Below are positions 52,195-61,173 of a stretch of 64,000 bases of DNA, piece by piece. The position numbers and the translations under genes are program-made. The notes under the pieces are model-generated. The model worked only from the letters and a program-made list of their open reading frames with translations, was not told the origin of the DNA and did no database searches. Each line of letters opens with the position of its first letter. The stretch's first letter is position 1. This DNA is from Saprospiraceae bacterium (GTDB lineage Bacteria > Bacteroidota > Bacteroidia > Chitinophagales > Saprospiraceae): assembly GCA_013214355.1 (NCBI GenBank), contig JABSSL010000043.1:1-64000 (forward strand), written 5' to 3'.

Positions 52195-53541
52195 TCATTT
52201 CAAACTACTGGCATTGGCTTCATCAAAATGGATAAGTACATCGAAGAGTCTTGACAACTTAACATTGATGATGTAATTGTCAATGTAGGTATAATTGAAA
52301 CCTGCTCCAAACTGTACAAATGAGTTCGTAGTATTGAAGTAGGTGAAAACCTCATTTCTGAGCTCTTCTACGATCAGGTAGAGCTGATCTCCCTCAACAG
52401 CACTTAGTACTTGATTTACAGTATGACATTGTAACTCGGGAATGAGTTGCCGCTGTACGCCAGATTGGAACTCGCGGTTCTTGCCAGCTAGGAAGGCCAT
52501 AGCGGAGCCGGTGCCAAAGCTAAAGCCGACGGTTTTGTAAGTGTCGGCGTGGCGTTGTCGTAGTACGGTGCCCATGAATTGACCGCCAAAATCTGCACCA
52601 TCTGCCACATGGAAATTATGCGCCCAAATAGCAACTTTCGAATCTTGGCCCAATATCCGTTGCCACCACTCTGCGTAGAAGGCCATCAACTGATCCCGTT
52701 TTGCTCCGAAGTTGTTAGTGCGGTAAATCAACTCGCGTTGCTGGATAAGGTGGGCAGCCATCAGGGCAATCTCATATTCTTTACTGCTGCTGCCAGCCAC
52801 TAATTCTTGCTTATTTGCTACCAAATAATCATACACCTTTTGAGATCCTTCGATATTGGCTTGATGAATGGCCTCCGACTTACTGCTGTAGTCCATTAGT
52901 TCATTCGGTAGGTTTGCATAGTGCGACAGCACCCTTGCCGTGGAGTCCGGTTGCACTTTACCGATTAACTGAGCCACAAAACGCCTTTCTTCCTGGAAGT
53001 CCTTCCCTTGCGGATCACAGCCTACAAATAGTATTTTATCATCATCGGCTAAACTGCCATTATAATCAAACATCCATTGGGCGAGGTCGCGAACTTCTTG
53101 GGTATCGTAGGTCCAGTAATAGGTTTGATTCACAGCCGCATCTGCAGAGCCTAATCCCTCGGTAACAAAATCATTCACGACCATCGCATTGCCCCAAGGA
53201 ATCTCAAAGATGATCGCCTGGAAACCTTTCTCCTGTACCAAGCGACGAAAGATCTTATCTTTTAGTTGATAAAACTCCTTGGTACCATGCGTTGATTCCC
53301 CAAGGCCAACGAAATTTGCTTCTCCCAGATATTCGATTAGCGGATCTAAAGCAGGATCAGCAATTAGCGGATTAGCCCCATCAAACAAGTAGGTGTACTG
53401 TTCATTGAGTTGGTCAATGACGATCTGCTCCGCCTCGAAAGGAATACATTCCGAGGCCCCCTCGCTAGGGACAGTATTGTTTTTTTTACAACTAGAAAGG
53501 AAAACAAGGAAGAGGAATAAGCAAAGAGGTATTCTTGGCAT
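52195..53541 (-). CDS. Erythromycin-esterase-family lipoprotein
   Basis: A protein of 448 residues from ATG 53541, with lipoprotein signal PRIPLCLFLFLVFLSSC. The conserved GLGESTHGTKEFYQLKDKIF, IIFEIPWGNAMVVNDFV and IAMWAHNFHVAD-type region (KVAIWAHNFHVADGADFGG) hold the metal/catalytic Glu and His residues of the EreA/EreB/PfbA-like family. Despite the name, most members have unknown substrates and are not antibiotic-resistance proteins. It lies on the same strand upstream of the sulfatase, with 80 bp between. Confidence 0.87.
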   Translation of the reverse strand: MPRIPLCLFLFLVFLSSCKKNNTVPSEGASECIPFEAEQIVIDQLNEQYTYLFDGANPLIADPALDPLIEYLGEANFVGLGESTHGTKEFYQLKDKIFRRLVQEKGFQAIIFEIPWGNAMVVNDFVTEGLGSADAAVNQTYYWTYDTQEVRDLAQWMFDYNGSLADDDKILFVGCDPQGKDFQEERRFVAQLIGKVQPDSTARVLSHYANLPNELMDYSSKSEAIHQANIEGSQKVYDYLVANKQELVAGSSSKEYEIALMAAHLIQQRELIYRTNNFGAKRDQLMAFYAEWWQRILGQDSKVAIWAHNFHVADGADFGGQFMGTVLRQRHADTYKTVGFSFGTGSAMAFLAGKNREFQSGVQRQLIPELQCHTVNQVLSAVEGDQLYLIVEELRNEVFTYFNTTNSFVQFGAGFNYTYIDNYIINVKLSRLFDVLIHFDEANASSLK

Positions 53542-53668
53542 GAGTCGGGTGTTACCGGGTAATGAATTGGCTTGGTGAAGATAGCCCAAATTTGGCAAGT
53601 AGCTAGCGCATTGGATGGTTAAGAAAGGCATCGCACCGACACATATGGCCTTGCGTGGATATGTCGGT

Positions 53669-53770
53669 GGTGAAAATCTATCTGGCTCCTAAAGGGGCAC
53701 ACAACGACAGCTTTGGAGCCCCCCCCGCCGTTGTTTTGTGCCTGTCTAGCGGTCAGATAGATTTCCCACC
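53669..53770. repeat. Inverted pair of the 44-bp dispersed repeat
   Basis: Positions 53669-53708 and 53727-53770 are copies of the dispersed repeat in opposite orientation, giving a long imperfect hairpin (shared words ATCTATCTG/CAGATAGAT, GGGCAC/GTGCC, CAACG/CGTTG) around an 18-nt C-rich loop. It lies downstream of the HEGRH-protein gene (which ends at 53798 on the reverse strand) and upstream of the esterase-family gene, so it probably folds at that transcript's 3' end. Confidence 0.65.
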
Positions 53771-53797
53771 CACAACCACCCCCGACTCCCCAGCCTT

Positions 53798-55657
53798 CTA
53801 CTTATTCAAAGGATCTGCGTGCCTATAACATTCCCTGATCTGATCATTAGTCAATAGATAAATCTGGGCGAAGGCTGTCTTCTGATCGGAATATCCTGCA
53901 ATGTCTTCTTTGTTCTCCTTTATCCATGCTATTGCCACATCTACGATCCTTTTATTGGCTTTAATATGCCCATAATCGCCGACAAGACTTGTTACCATTC
54001 CCGGCAGCTCTAATCTGGGTTCTGGGGCAAAGATGATTTGCGAGAGTTTCCCTCGAAATTCTCGTGTTTCCTGGCTCCAACCATCAAACTCTTCTGGCAT
54101 ATATCTTTGGTCAATGCTGTGCCGGCCTTCGTGTGCAAGCAGGGAAGCTTCCGTACGATATTGCTCGTATTTCGACAGGAAGGCTAATTTTAAATCGTTG
54201 CCTGAAAGTCCTCTGGAGGCAAGCTGGTGATATAGATCATTAATCGCATCGTATCTCAATTTTGCAGCTAAGCCTTTTGCAGTTTCTAACTGATTTTCAG
54301 TTGAACTCCCCAGAAACCCCTGAATTACTTTTTCTGTTTTACGTCGCTCAATAGAATCCGTAGCCATTTTCCAGGCATTAATGGGGCCACTCAAATATAC
54401 CTCCCTTACTCGTATTATCTCCTTATCTGTGGCCCATCCACCTATGGCTTTATTTTCCCAAAACCAGCTTGAGAAACCATTTGAAACCATCATATCTATT
54501 TGAGTGTAGGTGAATTCCGGCTGGTAGCCATATTGTTCCACGCTAGCTTTTTCCTGATTGACGATGTGTCCAAGTGCTAGGACAAAGCCACTGTAATTTC
54601 CCGTGCTACCGGTAAATCCTCTGGTCCCAAAATGTTCTTCTGTTTCTTTTAAAAAATCATTTCCACTATAGCTACGATGCCTCGTAAACGAGAGACTTTT
54701 CCAAAGTTCTTTTCTTTTATTATTCAACCAAGCTATGTAAGCCGTTTCATTTTCTTGCTCAATAGCAATTAAGCGATAGTATTCATTGGTCTCTTCTTCA
54801 ACTTCCTTTAGAAATCGGGCGTAGGTAATGTTATCTCTGGTTGTTGGATGATAGCTCGATTCATTGGAGTTTTTTTGGGCATAGGCTGGTATAAATTCAT
54901 AAAATCTTGATGATGCAAGGGCATCGATTAGCAGCTCTTGATTCGAAACAGATAATTTATTTCCACTCCAATTTCTACAAACCTGATATAGCTTCTCAGC
55001 CGAGTCTTTCAAGTATGGACTAATCTTTTGGATATCCTGAATTTGGAAGTAGGATTGCCAGGCCTTCAGTACCTGAGCCCCATCATTATCTAATAAAGCT
55101 ATACCCAATAGGAGTTTGGAGGGTATAGGTAAACCTGCATCAACTTCTAAGACCCTAGAAAGGACTTTAGAAGTTTTCCTTAGCAAGTTGGTATCTATCG
55201 CCTCCCCCTTAGTTAGCTTATCTACTGAAGAAGCGTATACTCCTTTGGCATATTCGGTATTGGCCTGATTTACCTCATTTTCTGATTGCGCAAGTTCTCT
55301 AGCTTTTAATGCTGCTTGTAAGGCTTCATTTGAATGTTGAGCTTCTCTTTCGATTCTGCTGATGAGCATCCAAGTTTCGAATGGTTCACTGCCAATTGAA
55401 TCGGCCTTTGATAATCTTTCTTTTGCTAAAGCATAGTCTTGATAATATTTCCAGTCCTGATGGGCCAGTCTTCTCAATGCTTCACACTTTTGTGCCCGCT
55501 GAATCGTGTCATTGATTAGTATGGATGCTAATATGGAATGTGATGCTTTCAAGTTGAATTGGTCATAGGCTGCATCTGAAGATGCTATAGTATGCTCTTG
55601 CCCTCTAGCGGTCGAATAGGTTGAAAATAAGAGTATTAGAAAGAATAATCGCCTCAT
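53798..55657 (-). CDS. Secreted protein with an HEGRH zincin motif
   Basis: A protein of 619 residues from ATG 55657 with signal peptide RRLFFLILLFSTYSTARG. The N-terminal half is helical with repeats like TPR (LAKERLSKADSIG, ALQAALKARELAQSE). In the C-terminal part LLAHEGRHSIDQRY carries an HExxH motif at residues 509-513, and the glutamates in QETREFRGKLSQI, about 28 residues further on, may supply a third zinc ligand. This suggests a periplasmic metallopeptidase of a group I cannot name. Its 3' side holds the inverted repeat; its 5' side is the second repeat cluster. Confidence 0.75.
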   Translation of the reverse strand: MRRLFFLILLFSTYSTARGQEHTIASSDAAYDQFNLKASHSILASILINDTIQRAQKCEALRRLAHQDWKYYQDYALAKERLSKADSIGSEPFETWMLISRIEREAQHSNEALQAALKARELAQSENEVNQANTEYAKGVYASSVDKLTKGEAIDTNLLRKTSKVLSRVLEVDAGLPIPSKLLLGIALLDNDGAQVLKAWQSYFQIQDIQKISPYLKDSAEKLYQVCRNWSGNKLSVSNQELLIDALASSRFYEFIPAYAQKNSNESSYHPTTRDNITYARFLKEVEEETNEYYRLIAIEQENETAYIAWLNNKRKELWKSLSFTRHRSYSGNDFLKETEEHFGTRGFTGSTGNYSGFVLALGHIVNQEKASVEQYGYQPEFTYTQIDMMVSNGFSSWFWENKAIGGWATDKEIIRVREVYLSGPINAWKMATDSIERRKTEKVIQGFLGSSTENQLETAKGLAAKLRYDAINDLYHQLASRGLSGNDLKLAFLSKYEQYRTEASLLAHEGRHSIDQRYMPEEFDGWSQETREFRGKLSQIIFAPEPRLELPGMVTSLVGDYGHIKANKRIVDVAIAWIKENKEDIAGYSDQKTAFAQIYLLTNDQIRECYRHADPLNK

Positions 55658-55787
55658 CTTACTTGTGTTAGGTTGAATGTTCCATGCTTGAATAGTTGAC
55701 AAACTTAAACCGGATTGACAGTTTAAAATTGTATCAGATTAACTATTTCAAGAACCTCCCAAATTGATGTGGCATAACCTTATCCAG

Positions 55788-55867
55788 CCAGATGGATTTT
55801 CCACCAAGCTCACCTCGGTCCCAGCCGTTGTTGCGTGCCTGTCTAGCGATCAGATAGATTTCCCACC
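55788..55867. repeat. Second cluster of the dispersed repeat
   Basis: Positions 55824-55867 repeat 53727-53770 with about 41 of 44 bases alike. Just before it, 55788-55806 holds a partial copy (CAGATGGATTTTCCACC). It lies between the S41 peptidase gene's 3' end and the HEGRH-protein gene's 5' end, both reverse strand, and may serve as a 3'-end structure for the peptidase transcript. Confidence 0.65.
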
Positions 55868-55903
55868 AACAACAACCCCTCAATTCCTCGGCCCCGTGCC
55901 CAA

Positions 55904-56953
55904 TTACTCAATCCCAAACTCCTCATACAAAAAAGCGATTGCCCTTTCCAAAACTAAGTCCCGCCCCGCAGCAATATCTTCTGGAGTATTATTGATTTCT
56001 ATATCTGGAATGACCCCAATACCTTCTAAACTTTCCCCATTCGCATCCAGATTCATCTCAATCGGATATTGGTACTCCCAGCCATTGGGCAAAAATCGAC
56101 GATTTCCTGTGGTGGAAAATGCGCCGGCAGTGGTTCCACCAATATGGGTGACATGGCTATTGCTTTTCAGGTATAGCGCGATGTGTTCTGCGCCGCTGAC
56201 CGAGAAGCGATCGGTCAACAGCACTACAGGTTTTGTAAATTGATTCAGATTGTCATTCTCCGTGTACAGTTCAACCTTGGGTTCAAAAGCATCGTGGGCC
56301 GGCCCGTTTCTGACCTGCTCGGTCATGACCAAGCGGTTGGCCTCGGCGAAGGCATTGGTGATTAGTCGAGCAAATTCTCCTCTACCTCCGCCATTGTTGC
56401 GGACATCAAAGATAATGGCTTGATATTGGCCAATTTCAGCTAGCACATCATCCATGATCTTTGCAGGTTGATACCCGTCTACATCGCTCAGATAAATGTA
56501 CCCAATGGATTTTTCCTTCAATTGACCATATTCAAGATCCTCTGCCCAGGGGTGTAAGGTGCTATGGGATAGGTATTCCTCCTTAATGAGTTCCCGGCTG
56601 AAGGATTGGATCGCGTAGTCAATCCCCGTACTGCCGGAGACATGTAATTGCTTGTCTTGCTCGTCGCTGATAAACGTATGCTCATCGTCAAGTTCCTCTA
56701 ACATTTGGGTTAAAACATTCCATAATTCGCCTTCTGTTGTGGCAGGGCCTACTTGTGGACGATAGACAGAATAGAGGGAATCCCAGTTGATTCTTTTAGG
56801 ATGAAGAATGCCACAGTGTAAATCAAAATCAGTCCAAATCTGCTCAAAGATGCTTTCCGGCGAAGAGTCCATACCAGGACCCAATACGGTCTTTTGGCAG
56901 CTGATAAAAAGACCTAATAATAGCAGTAGGATATAATAAGTATTCGATCTCAT
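55904..56953 (-). CDS. S41 family peptidase (tail-specific-protease-like), lipoprotein
   Basis: A 349-residue protein with lipoprotein signal RSNTYYILLLLLGLFISC. The S41 catalytic core is at ~170-300: IIFDVRNNGGGRGEFARLI, then DRFSVSGAEH with the catalytic Ser253, and IGGTTAGAFSTTGNRRF. The N-terminal helical domain (SIFEQIWTDFDLHC) is typical; no PDZ domain is obvious. It starts 2 bp after the stop of the barrel-protein gene upstream, so the two form an operon. Confidence 0.9.
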   Translation of the reverse strand: MRSNTYYILLLLLGLFISCQKTVLGPGMDSSPESIFEQIWTDFDLHCGILHPKRINWDSLYSVYRPQVGPATTEGELWNVLTQMLEELDDEHTFISDEQDKQLHVSGSTGIDYAIQSFSRELIKEEYLSHSTLHPWAEDLEYGQLKEKSIGYIYLSDVDGYQPAKIMDDVLAEIGQYQAIIFDVRNNGGGRGEFARLITNAFAEANRLVMTEQVRNGPAHDAFEPKVELYTENDNLNQFTKPVVLLTDRFSVSGAEHIALYLKSNSHVTHIGGTTAGAFSTTGNRRFLPNGWEYQYPIEMNLDANGESLEGIGVIPDIEINNTPEDIAAGRDLVLERAIAFLYEEFGIE

Positions 56954-56955
56954 AA

Positions 56956-57762
56956 CTAAAGTTTTAATTGTAATCCGGTAGAAAGTTGATGCTGTAAATG
57001 GATGAGTTGGTTTTGTCCCTTCAGATTCTGGTATCGAGCCTGATATCGGACTAGCAGATTCCAGCGTCGATTGATTTTGTATTGATAACTTGCATCGATT
57101 TGAAAGGCTAGCAAGCGTTCGAAGGAACCGCCGACCCCATCCGTGATCAGGCGGACAGGATCATTTTCATTATTGTATTCTAGCTCTGGATCAGTTCCAT
57201 TATAAGGGGGACGGACGATAAGCGACCATAACGGAACATGCAGCTGTGTAGAAAAGAGATGCCGATTTTGTATCCGATGACTGAAGGAAGCGGAAAAATC
57301 CAAACTATGATTGGCAAAGAAGCTGAAGGCATCTTGTTGATTCCAATCCAGGTAGTTAAGGTAAAAATGATACCGCGCTCCGATGGCCCAGTCCGTAATC
57401 TTGACGCCAGCTAGATTAAATCGGCGCAGGTAGCCCAGGCTGAAATTTCCTCGTATGTAGTCAGTGGTGAAAGTTTCTGAAGCATTAGTATGAAGTTGGC
57501 CGGTGCCATAATCGGCTAGGAAGGTGAATTGGTTGAGACTAGAAGCATCCTGCCAATTGTATCCCAGCGTATAGGTTTTACCCTGCTCTTCGTAATGCAA
57601 GGGGGAAAAATTCAGATCTTTCAGGTATCCATGGTCAAAGCCAATGGTTCCTTGGAGCGTATTGGATTGGGCAAAGGCTCCAGCTAGTGCCAGCAAGCAT
57701 TCACCGATAAGTATGAGGCGTTTAAACCAGGAGTTCTGCAATCGCTCCTTCAGCCCCTCCAT
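56956..57762 (-). CDS. Hypothetical outer-membrane protein
   Basis: A protein of 268 residues from ATG 57762 (further in-frame starts exist upstream to 57831, but they lack a signal). A hydrophobic segment KRLILIGECLLALAGAFAQ is followed by repeated amphipathic strands (IGFDHGYLKDLNF, FTFLADYGTGQLH, IGARYHFYLNYLDW, LVRYQARYQNLKG) ending LSTGLQLKL, consistent with a beta-barrel. It is the first gene of an operon with the S41 peptidase (2-bp gap). Confidence 0.7.
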   Translation of the reverse strand: MEGLKERLQNSWFKRLILIGECLLALAGAFAQSNTLQGTIGFDHGYLKDLNFSPLHYEEQGKTYTLGYNWQDASSLNQFTFLADYGTGQLHTNASETFTTDYIRGNFSLGYLRRFNLAGVKITDWAIGARYHFYLNYLDWNQQDAFSFFANHSLDFSASFSHRIQNRHLFSTQLHVPLWSLIVRPPYNGTDPELEYNNENDPVRLITDGVGGSFERLLAFQIDASYQYKINRRWNLLVRYQARYQNLKGQNQLIHLQHQLSTGLQLKL

Positions 57763-58061
57763 TTGATTACTATTGGTTAAAGTCCACATAACATTGAGTT
57801 GAATGATGGAAATAAATGTTTGACGATCCAAAACTATATCGCCCCATTACCAAAGCCTACTAGAAAAAGGTAGGACATGTGGATTTCCCCATGAAGTCAA
57901 ATAATTGAGCGGTTAATCAAAAACTAAAGCCAATAGGAGTCCGACCGGAATTCAGCGGAGTATTGGCGGCATTCACCTTGACTTTTATCGAGTTTAGCCT
58001 ATTTTTTCAGCTTTTTAGCGAGAGGAATAGTAGGTTTGAGTATCGAATAAATCGATTTGGT

Positions 58062-60164
58062 ATGAAATGGAACGGATTCTTATATAGCCTACTTTTCCTC
58101 ATTGGTTGCCAGACTACGACCTTGGCCCAGTATTCTGCTGCCAAGGAGAAAACACTGACAGACCTGATAGATACACTGAAGAAGCAGTTGGATACACGCG
58201 ACGTGCGTGAAATTTTGCAGGAGATTTCACAAGTGCAGGCTGATGGGATAGAGGATTATCCAGAGCTAGATGTACGTTATAAACACCTCCAGGCGAATCA
58301 GTTAAAACGCTTGGGCTTAATCGACTCTGCCTTGCAGGTCATGGATCGTGCTCGCCTGCTTATCGAAGAACATAAGCTCGATCATCGAATGCCGGGCAAT
58401 CACCTTTTCACCGCGGGTATTTTAAAGGCCGTTTATCGTTCCAGGGAAGCGTTGGATCACTATCGCATTGCAGAAGCCCATTACCGAGAACAAAAGGATG
58501 AGCGCAATCTCGCCCCCTGCTTAACGCAGATAGCTGCCACTTTAGCTTCCTTGGGTAGGTACGATGAGGCTAAGGAGAAAGGAAAAGAGGCGATCGAACT
58601 AGGGGAGAAGTTGCAGGTACCGAAAGTCTCAATTCAGATCTATAACAATATTGGATTGGTATACCGCAACTCCAATGATTTGTTGAATTGCGCGCGCATG
58701 TACTTTAAAGGATATGAACTGGCTAAGGTGGAAAAGCTTCCCACTTACGCTACCGCGCTGGCAGTAAACCTCTCCACCATTTATGAACGCCTTTGCCAAT
58801 ATGAAAAAGCTTTACAATACAGTAAGGAAGCAGTGTATTGGAGCGAACAGATCAACTATAAGATTGGAAAATACAAGGCCTTGATTATTAATGCGAATAT
58901 GGCCCTATTCCTGCAGCAAGTGGATTCTGCAGAAGTGTACGTCCAAGCGCTAGAAGCGGAGGCATTGGAGGGCAAGAACAATGTCTGGGAACCGGCCATC
59001 GAAAACCTGAAAGGTAAAATAGCGCTACAAAGAGGAGAATTGGAGGAAGCCATCCAACACCACAATACAGCGAAAAAACTGGCAGAACAGGTGGACGCGC
59101 GTGGTGAGGTCTTGACTTCATTGCTTGGGGCCATTGACTATCTCTATGAAAAGGAGGCCTACATTCAGTGTCTTATCTACATGGATAAAGCGCTAAGTTT
59201 CAAGTTGCTCCCCAAAAACGAGCAACATATCCTGGAAATGAAGCATGTGATTCATGAAAAACTAGGTAATCTTGATTTCGCCTACGAAACACTGCAGCGG
59301 AGCAAGGTCATTCAAGACTCCATTCACTCCCTAGAACGACTAGGGCTTCTGGCTTCCATAGAAGCAGATTATGAATTGCGAGATAAGGAATTGAAAATTG
59401 AACGACTGGAGTTTCAAAACCAGCTTTCGGAGCAAAAAAATCAGAGAAATCAGCTGATTATTGCCGCATTGGCCATCTTCTTACTCCTACTTGGCGGACT
59501 AGGCTATTACTTCTCGCGCCACGAAAGGTTGAAATTAGAAAAAGGGCTAGCTGAGGTGAAACAGGCCCTGCTACGATTGCAAATCAATCCACATTTTATC
59601 TTTAATACCCTCAACTCTATCCAATCTTCCTTCTTACAGCAAAATGAGGAGAAAACGATTTATTTATTTGGGAAGTTTTCTAGCTTAATGCGGCAGGTAT
59701 TGCAAAATTCTACATCCGCTTTCGTACCGCTCAGTGATGAAATCGAGTTGTTGATCAATTACCTGGAACTAGAGAAAATCCGTTCCAATAATAAGTTCGA
59801 TTACCAAGTGGATATTGAGGAGGGAATAGATATTTATGAAGCACAGGTGCCAAGTATGATTTTGCAGATCTTTATTGAAAACGCCATCTGGCATGGCGTA
59901 GGGCCAAAGGAAAGTCGAGGTAATATTCGAATTCTAGTCGGTCAGGAAAAAGGGCGGCATAAAATTACGGTAGAAGATGATGGTGTAGGGCGGTCTTTCT
60001 CTTTACGACACAAATCAAAAGACCAGAAGAATAAAAAGTCTTTGGGGACAGATCTCGTATATCAACGTATCCAGCAATTGAATAGAAAATTTGGTCGCGG
60101 TATGCAGCTGAATATCCGAGATCGAGTTTCACAATCGGGAACAAGAGTAGAATTACTGGCCTAG
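58062..60164 (+). CDS. LytS-type sensor histidine kinase with TPRs
   Basis: A protein of 700 residues from ATG 58062; an upstream TTG start would put 33 residues before the signal peptide (KWNGFLYSLLFLIGC). Residues ~30-430 are TPR repeats in the periplasm (ALQYSKEAVYWSEQINYKIG, GNLDFAYETLQRSKVIQDS), a TM helix lies at ~465-485 (LIIAALAIFLLLLGGLGYYF), then the HisKA_3-like LytS module LRLQINPHFIFNTLNSIQSS with His511, and the ATPase core (FIENAIWHGVGPKES, EDDGVGR). It pairs with the LytTR regulator starting 18 bp after its stop. Confidence 0.93.
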   Translation: MKWNGFLYSLLFLIGCQTTTLAQYSAAKEKTLTDLIDTLKKQLDTRDVREILQEISQVQADGIEDYPELDVRYKHLQANQLKRLGLIDSALQVMDRARLLIEEHKLDHRMPGNHLFTAGILKAVYRSREALDHYRIAEAHYREQKDERNLAPCLTQIAATLASLGRYDEAKEKGKEAIELGEKLQVPKVSIQIYNNIGLVYRNSNDLLNCARMYFKGYELAKVEKLPTYATALAVNLSTIYERLCQYEKALQYSKEAVYWSEQINYKIGKYKALIINANMALFLQQVDSAEVYVQALEAEALEGKNNVWEPAIENLKGKIALQRGELEEAIQHHNTAKKLAEQVDARGEVLTSLLGAIDYLYEKEAYIQCLIYMDKALSFKLLPKNEQHILEMKHVIHEKLGNLDFAYETLQRSKVIQDSIHSLERLGLLASIEADYELRDKELKIERLEFQNQLSEQKNQRNQLIIAALAIFLLLLGGLGYYFSRHERLKLEKGLAEVKQALLRLQINPHFIFNTLNSIQSSFLQQNEEKTIYLFGKFSSLMRQVLQNSTSAFVPLSDEIELLINYLELEKIRSNNKFDYQVDIEEGIDIYEAQVPSMILQIFIENAIWHGVGPKESRGNIRILVGQEKGRHKITVEDDGVGRSFSLRHKSKDQKNKKSLGTDLVYQRIQQLNRKFGRGMQLNIRDRVSQSGTRVELLA

Positions 60165-60182
60165 GGCAATAATACAGGAACT

Positions 60183-60995
60183 ATGTTAAAAACACTGATC
60201 ATTGATGACGAAAAGGACGCTAGAGATGCCTTCCGAATTTTGATTGATAAATTCGTGACTGATATCGAGATTATCGGAGAAGCAGATGGAGTGAAGAGTG
60301 GCGTACAGCAAATTGAAGCGCTACAACCGGAGGTTGTGTTTTTGGATATCAATATGCAGGACGGAACGGGCTTTGATCTATTGGATCAACTGGATGAAAT
60401 GAATTTTCACCTGGTCTTCGTCACTGCCTATGATCAATATGCCATCAAAGCCTTCAAATATGCTGCCCTGGATTATCTCCTCAAGCCGATCGATTTGCAG
60501 GAATTAAGAAAGTGTGTAGCAAGGATTATGGATCTAGGTACCAAAGTGGAGACAGAGGCTCGACTCACCTACTTGCAAGAATCCCTGCAAGCTCCCTTGA
60601 AGGACCAACTGATGGAAGAGTTTCGCTCGCTAATCCTAAGCTCCCAAAAGGAATATAAGCGTCGTTTTGCCATCAAGAAAACCGCGGGGATCTTTTTACT
60701 CAATACGACGGACATTGCTTACTTCTACGCCGATAATGATTTGGTTTTTGCCGTGGATAAAGATCGAAAAAAGCACGTGGTGAATTTTCGAATGACGGAG
60801 CTGGAAAAGATACTGGATCCTACGGTTTTTTTTCGGATCAATCGAAGTGAAATGGTTAACCTTCAATACATCCAGAAAATGGAGCCGTATTTTGGCAACA
60901 GACTAGTGGTACATCTCAAAAATCAGACCGAAGGGCTAAAAACCAGCGGTGCCAAAACAGCTACTTTTCGCAAGTGGGTGGAAGGGATTTCCTAA
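60183..60995 (+). CDS. LytTR family response regulator
   Basis: A 270-residue protein. The receiver domain has D8-D9 in TLIIDDEKDARDA, the phospho-acceptor D55 in VVFLDINMQDGTG, and LKP in DYLLKPIDLQEL. The C-terminal LytTR DNA-binding domain is at ~165-268 (YFYADNDLVFAVDKDRKK, FFRINRSEMVNLQYIQKMEP). It acts downstream of the neighbouring LytS-type kinase and probably regulates envelope genes. No LytTR site was found in the window by eye. Confidence 0.95.
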   Translation: MLKTLIIDDEKDARDAFRILIDKFVTDIEIIGEADGVKSGVQQIEALQPEVVFLDINMQDGTGFDLLDQLDEMNFHLVFVTAYDQYAIKAFKYAALDYLLKPIDLQELRKCVARIMDLGTKVETEARLTYLQESLQAPLKDQLMEEFRSLILSSQKEYKRRFAIKKTAGIFLLNTTDIAYFYADNDLVFAVDKDRKKHVVNFRMTELEKILDPTVFFRINRSEMVNLQYIQKMEPYFGNRLVVHLKNQTEGLKTSGAKTATFRKWVEGIS

Positions 60996-61173
60996 TTCCC
61001 ATTAGCCAAGACCGAAGGCTTCCCATCCTGCTTGTCAGTTGGCTGACAATCTCCTCGTCAATCGAGCAAAAAGCTGTAAAAAACAATTATTCTTTACCGA
61101 TTCAAGCCCTAGAAACTCGCTATTCCGCCCTGAGGAGACTCATTTTTGTGGTCGATCAAAATGACTTGTTGAG

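Noticed and set aside
52195-53541. Erythromycin-esterase-family gene as a macrolide-resistance gene
   Set aside because: Most members of this family in environmental bacteria are unrelated to resistance and the context is general envelope hydrolases.
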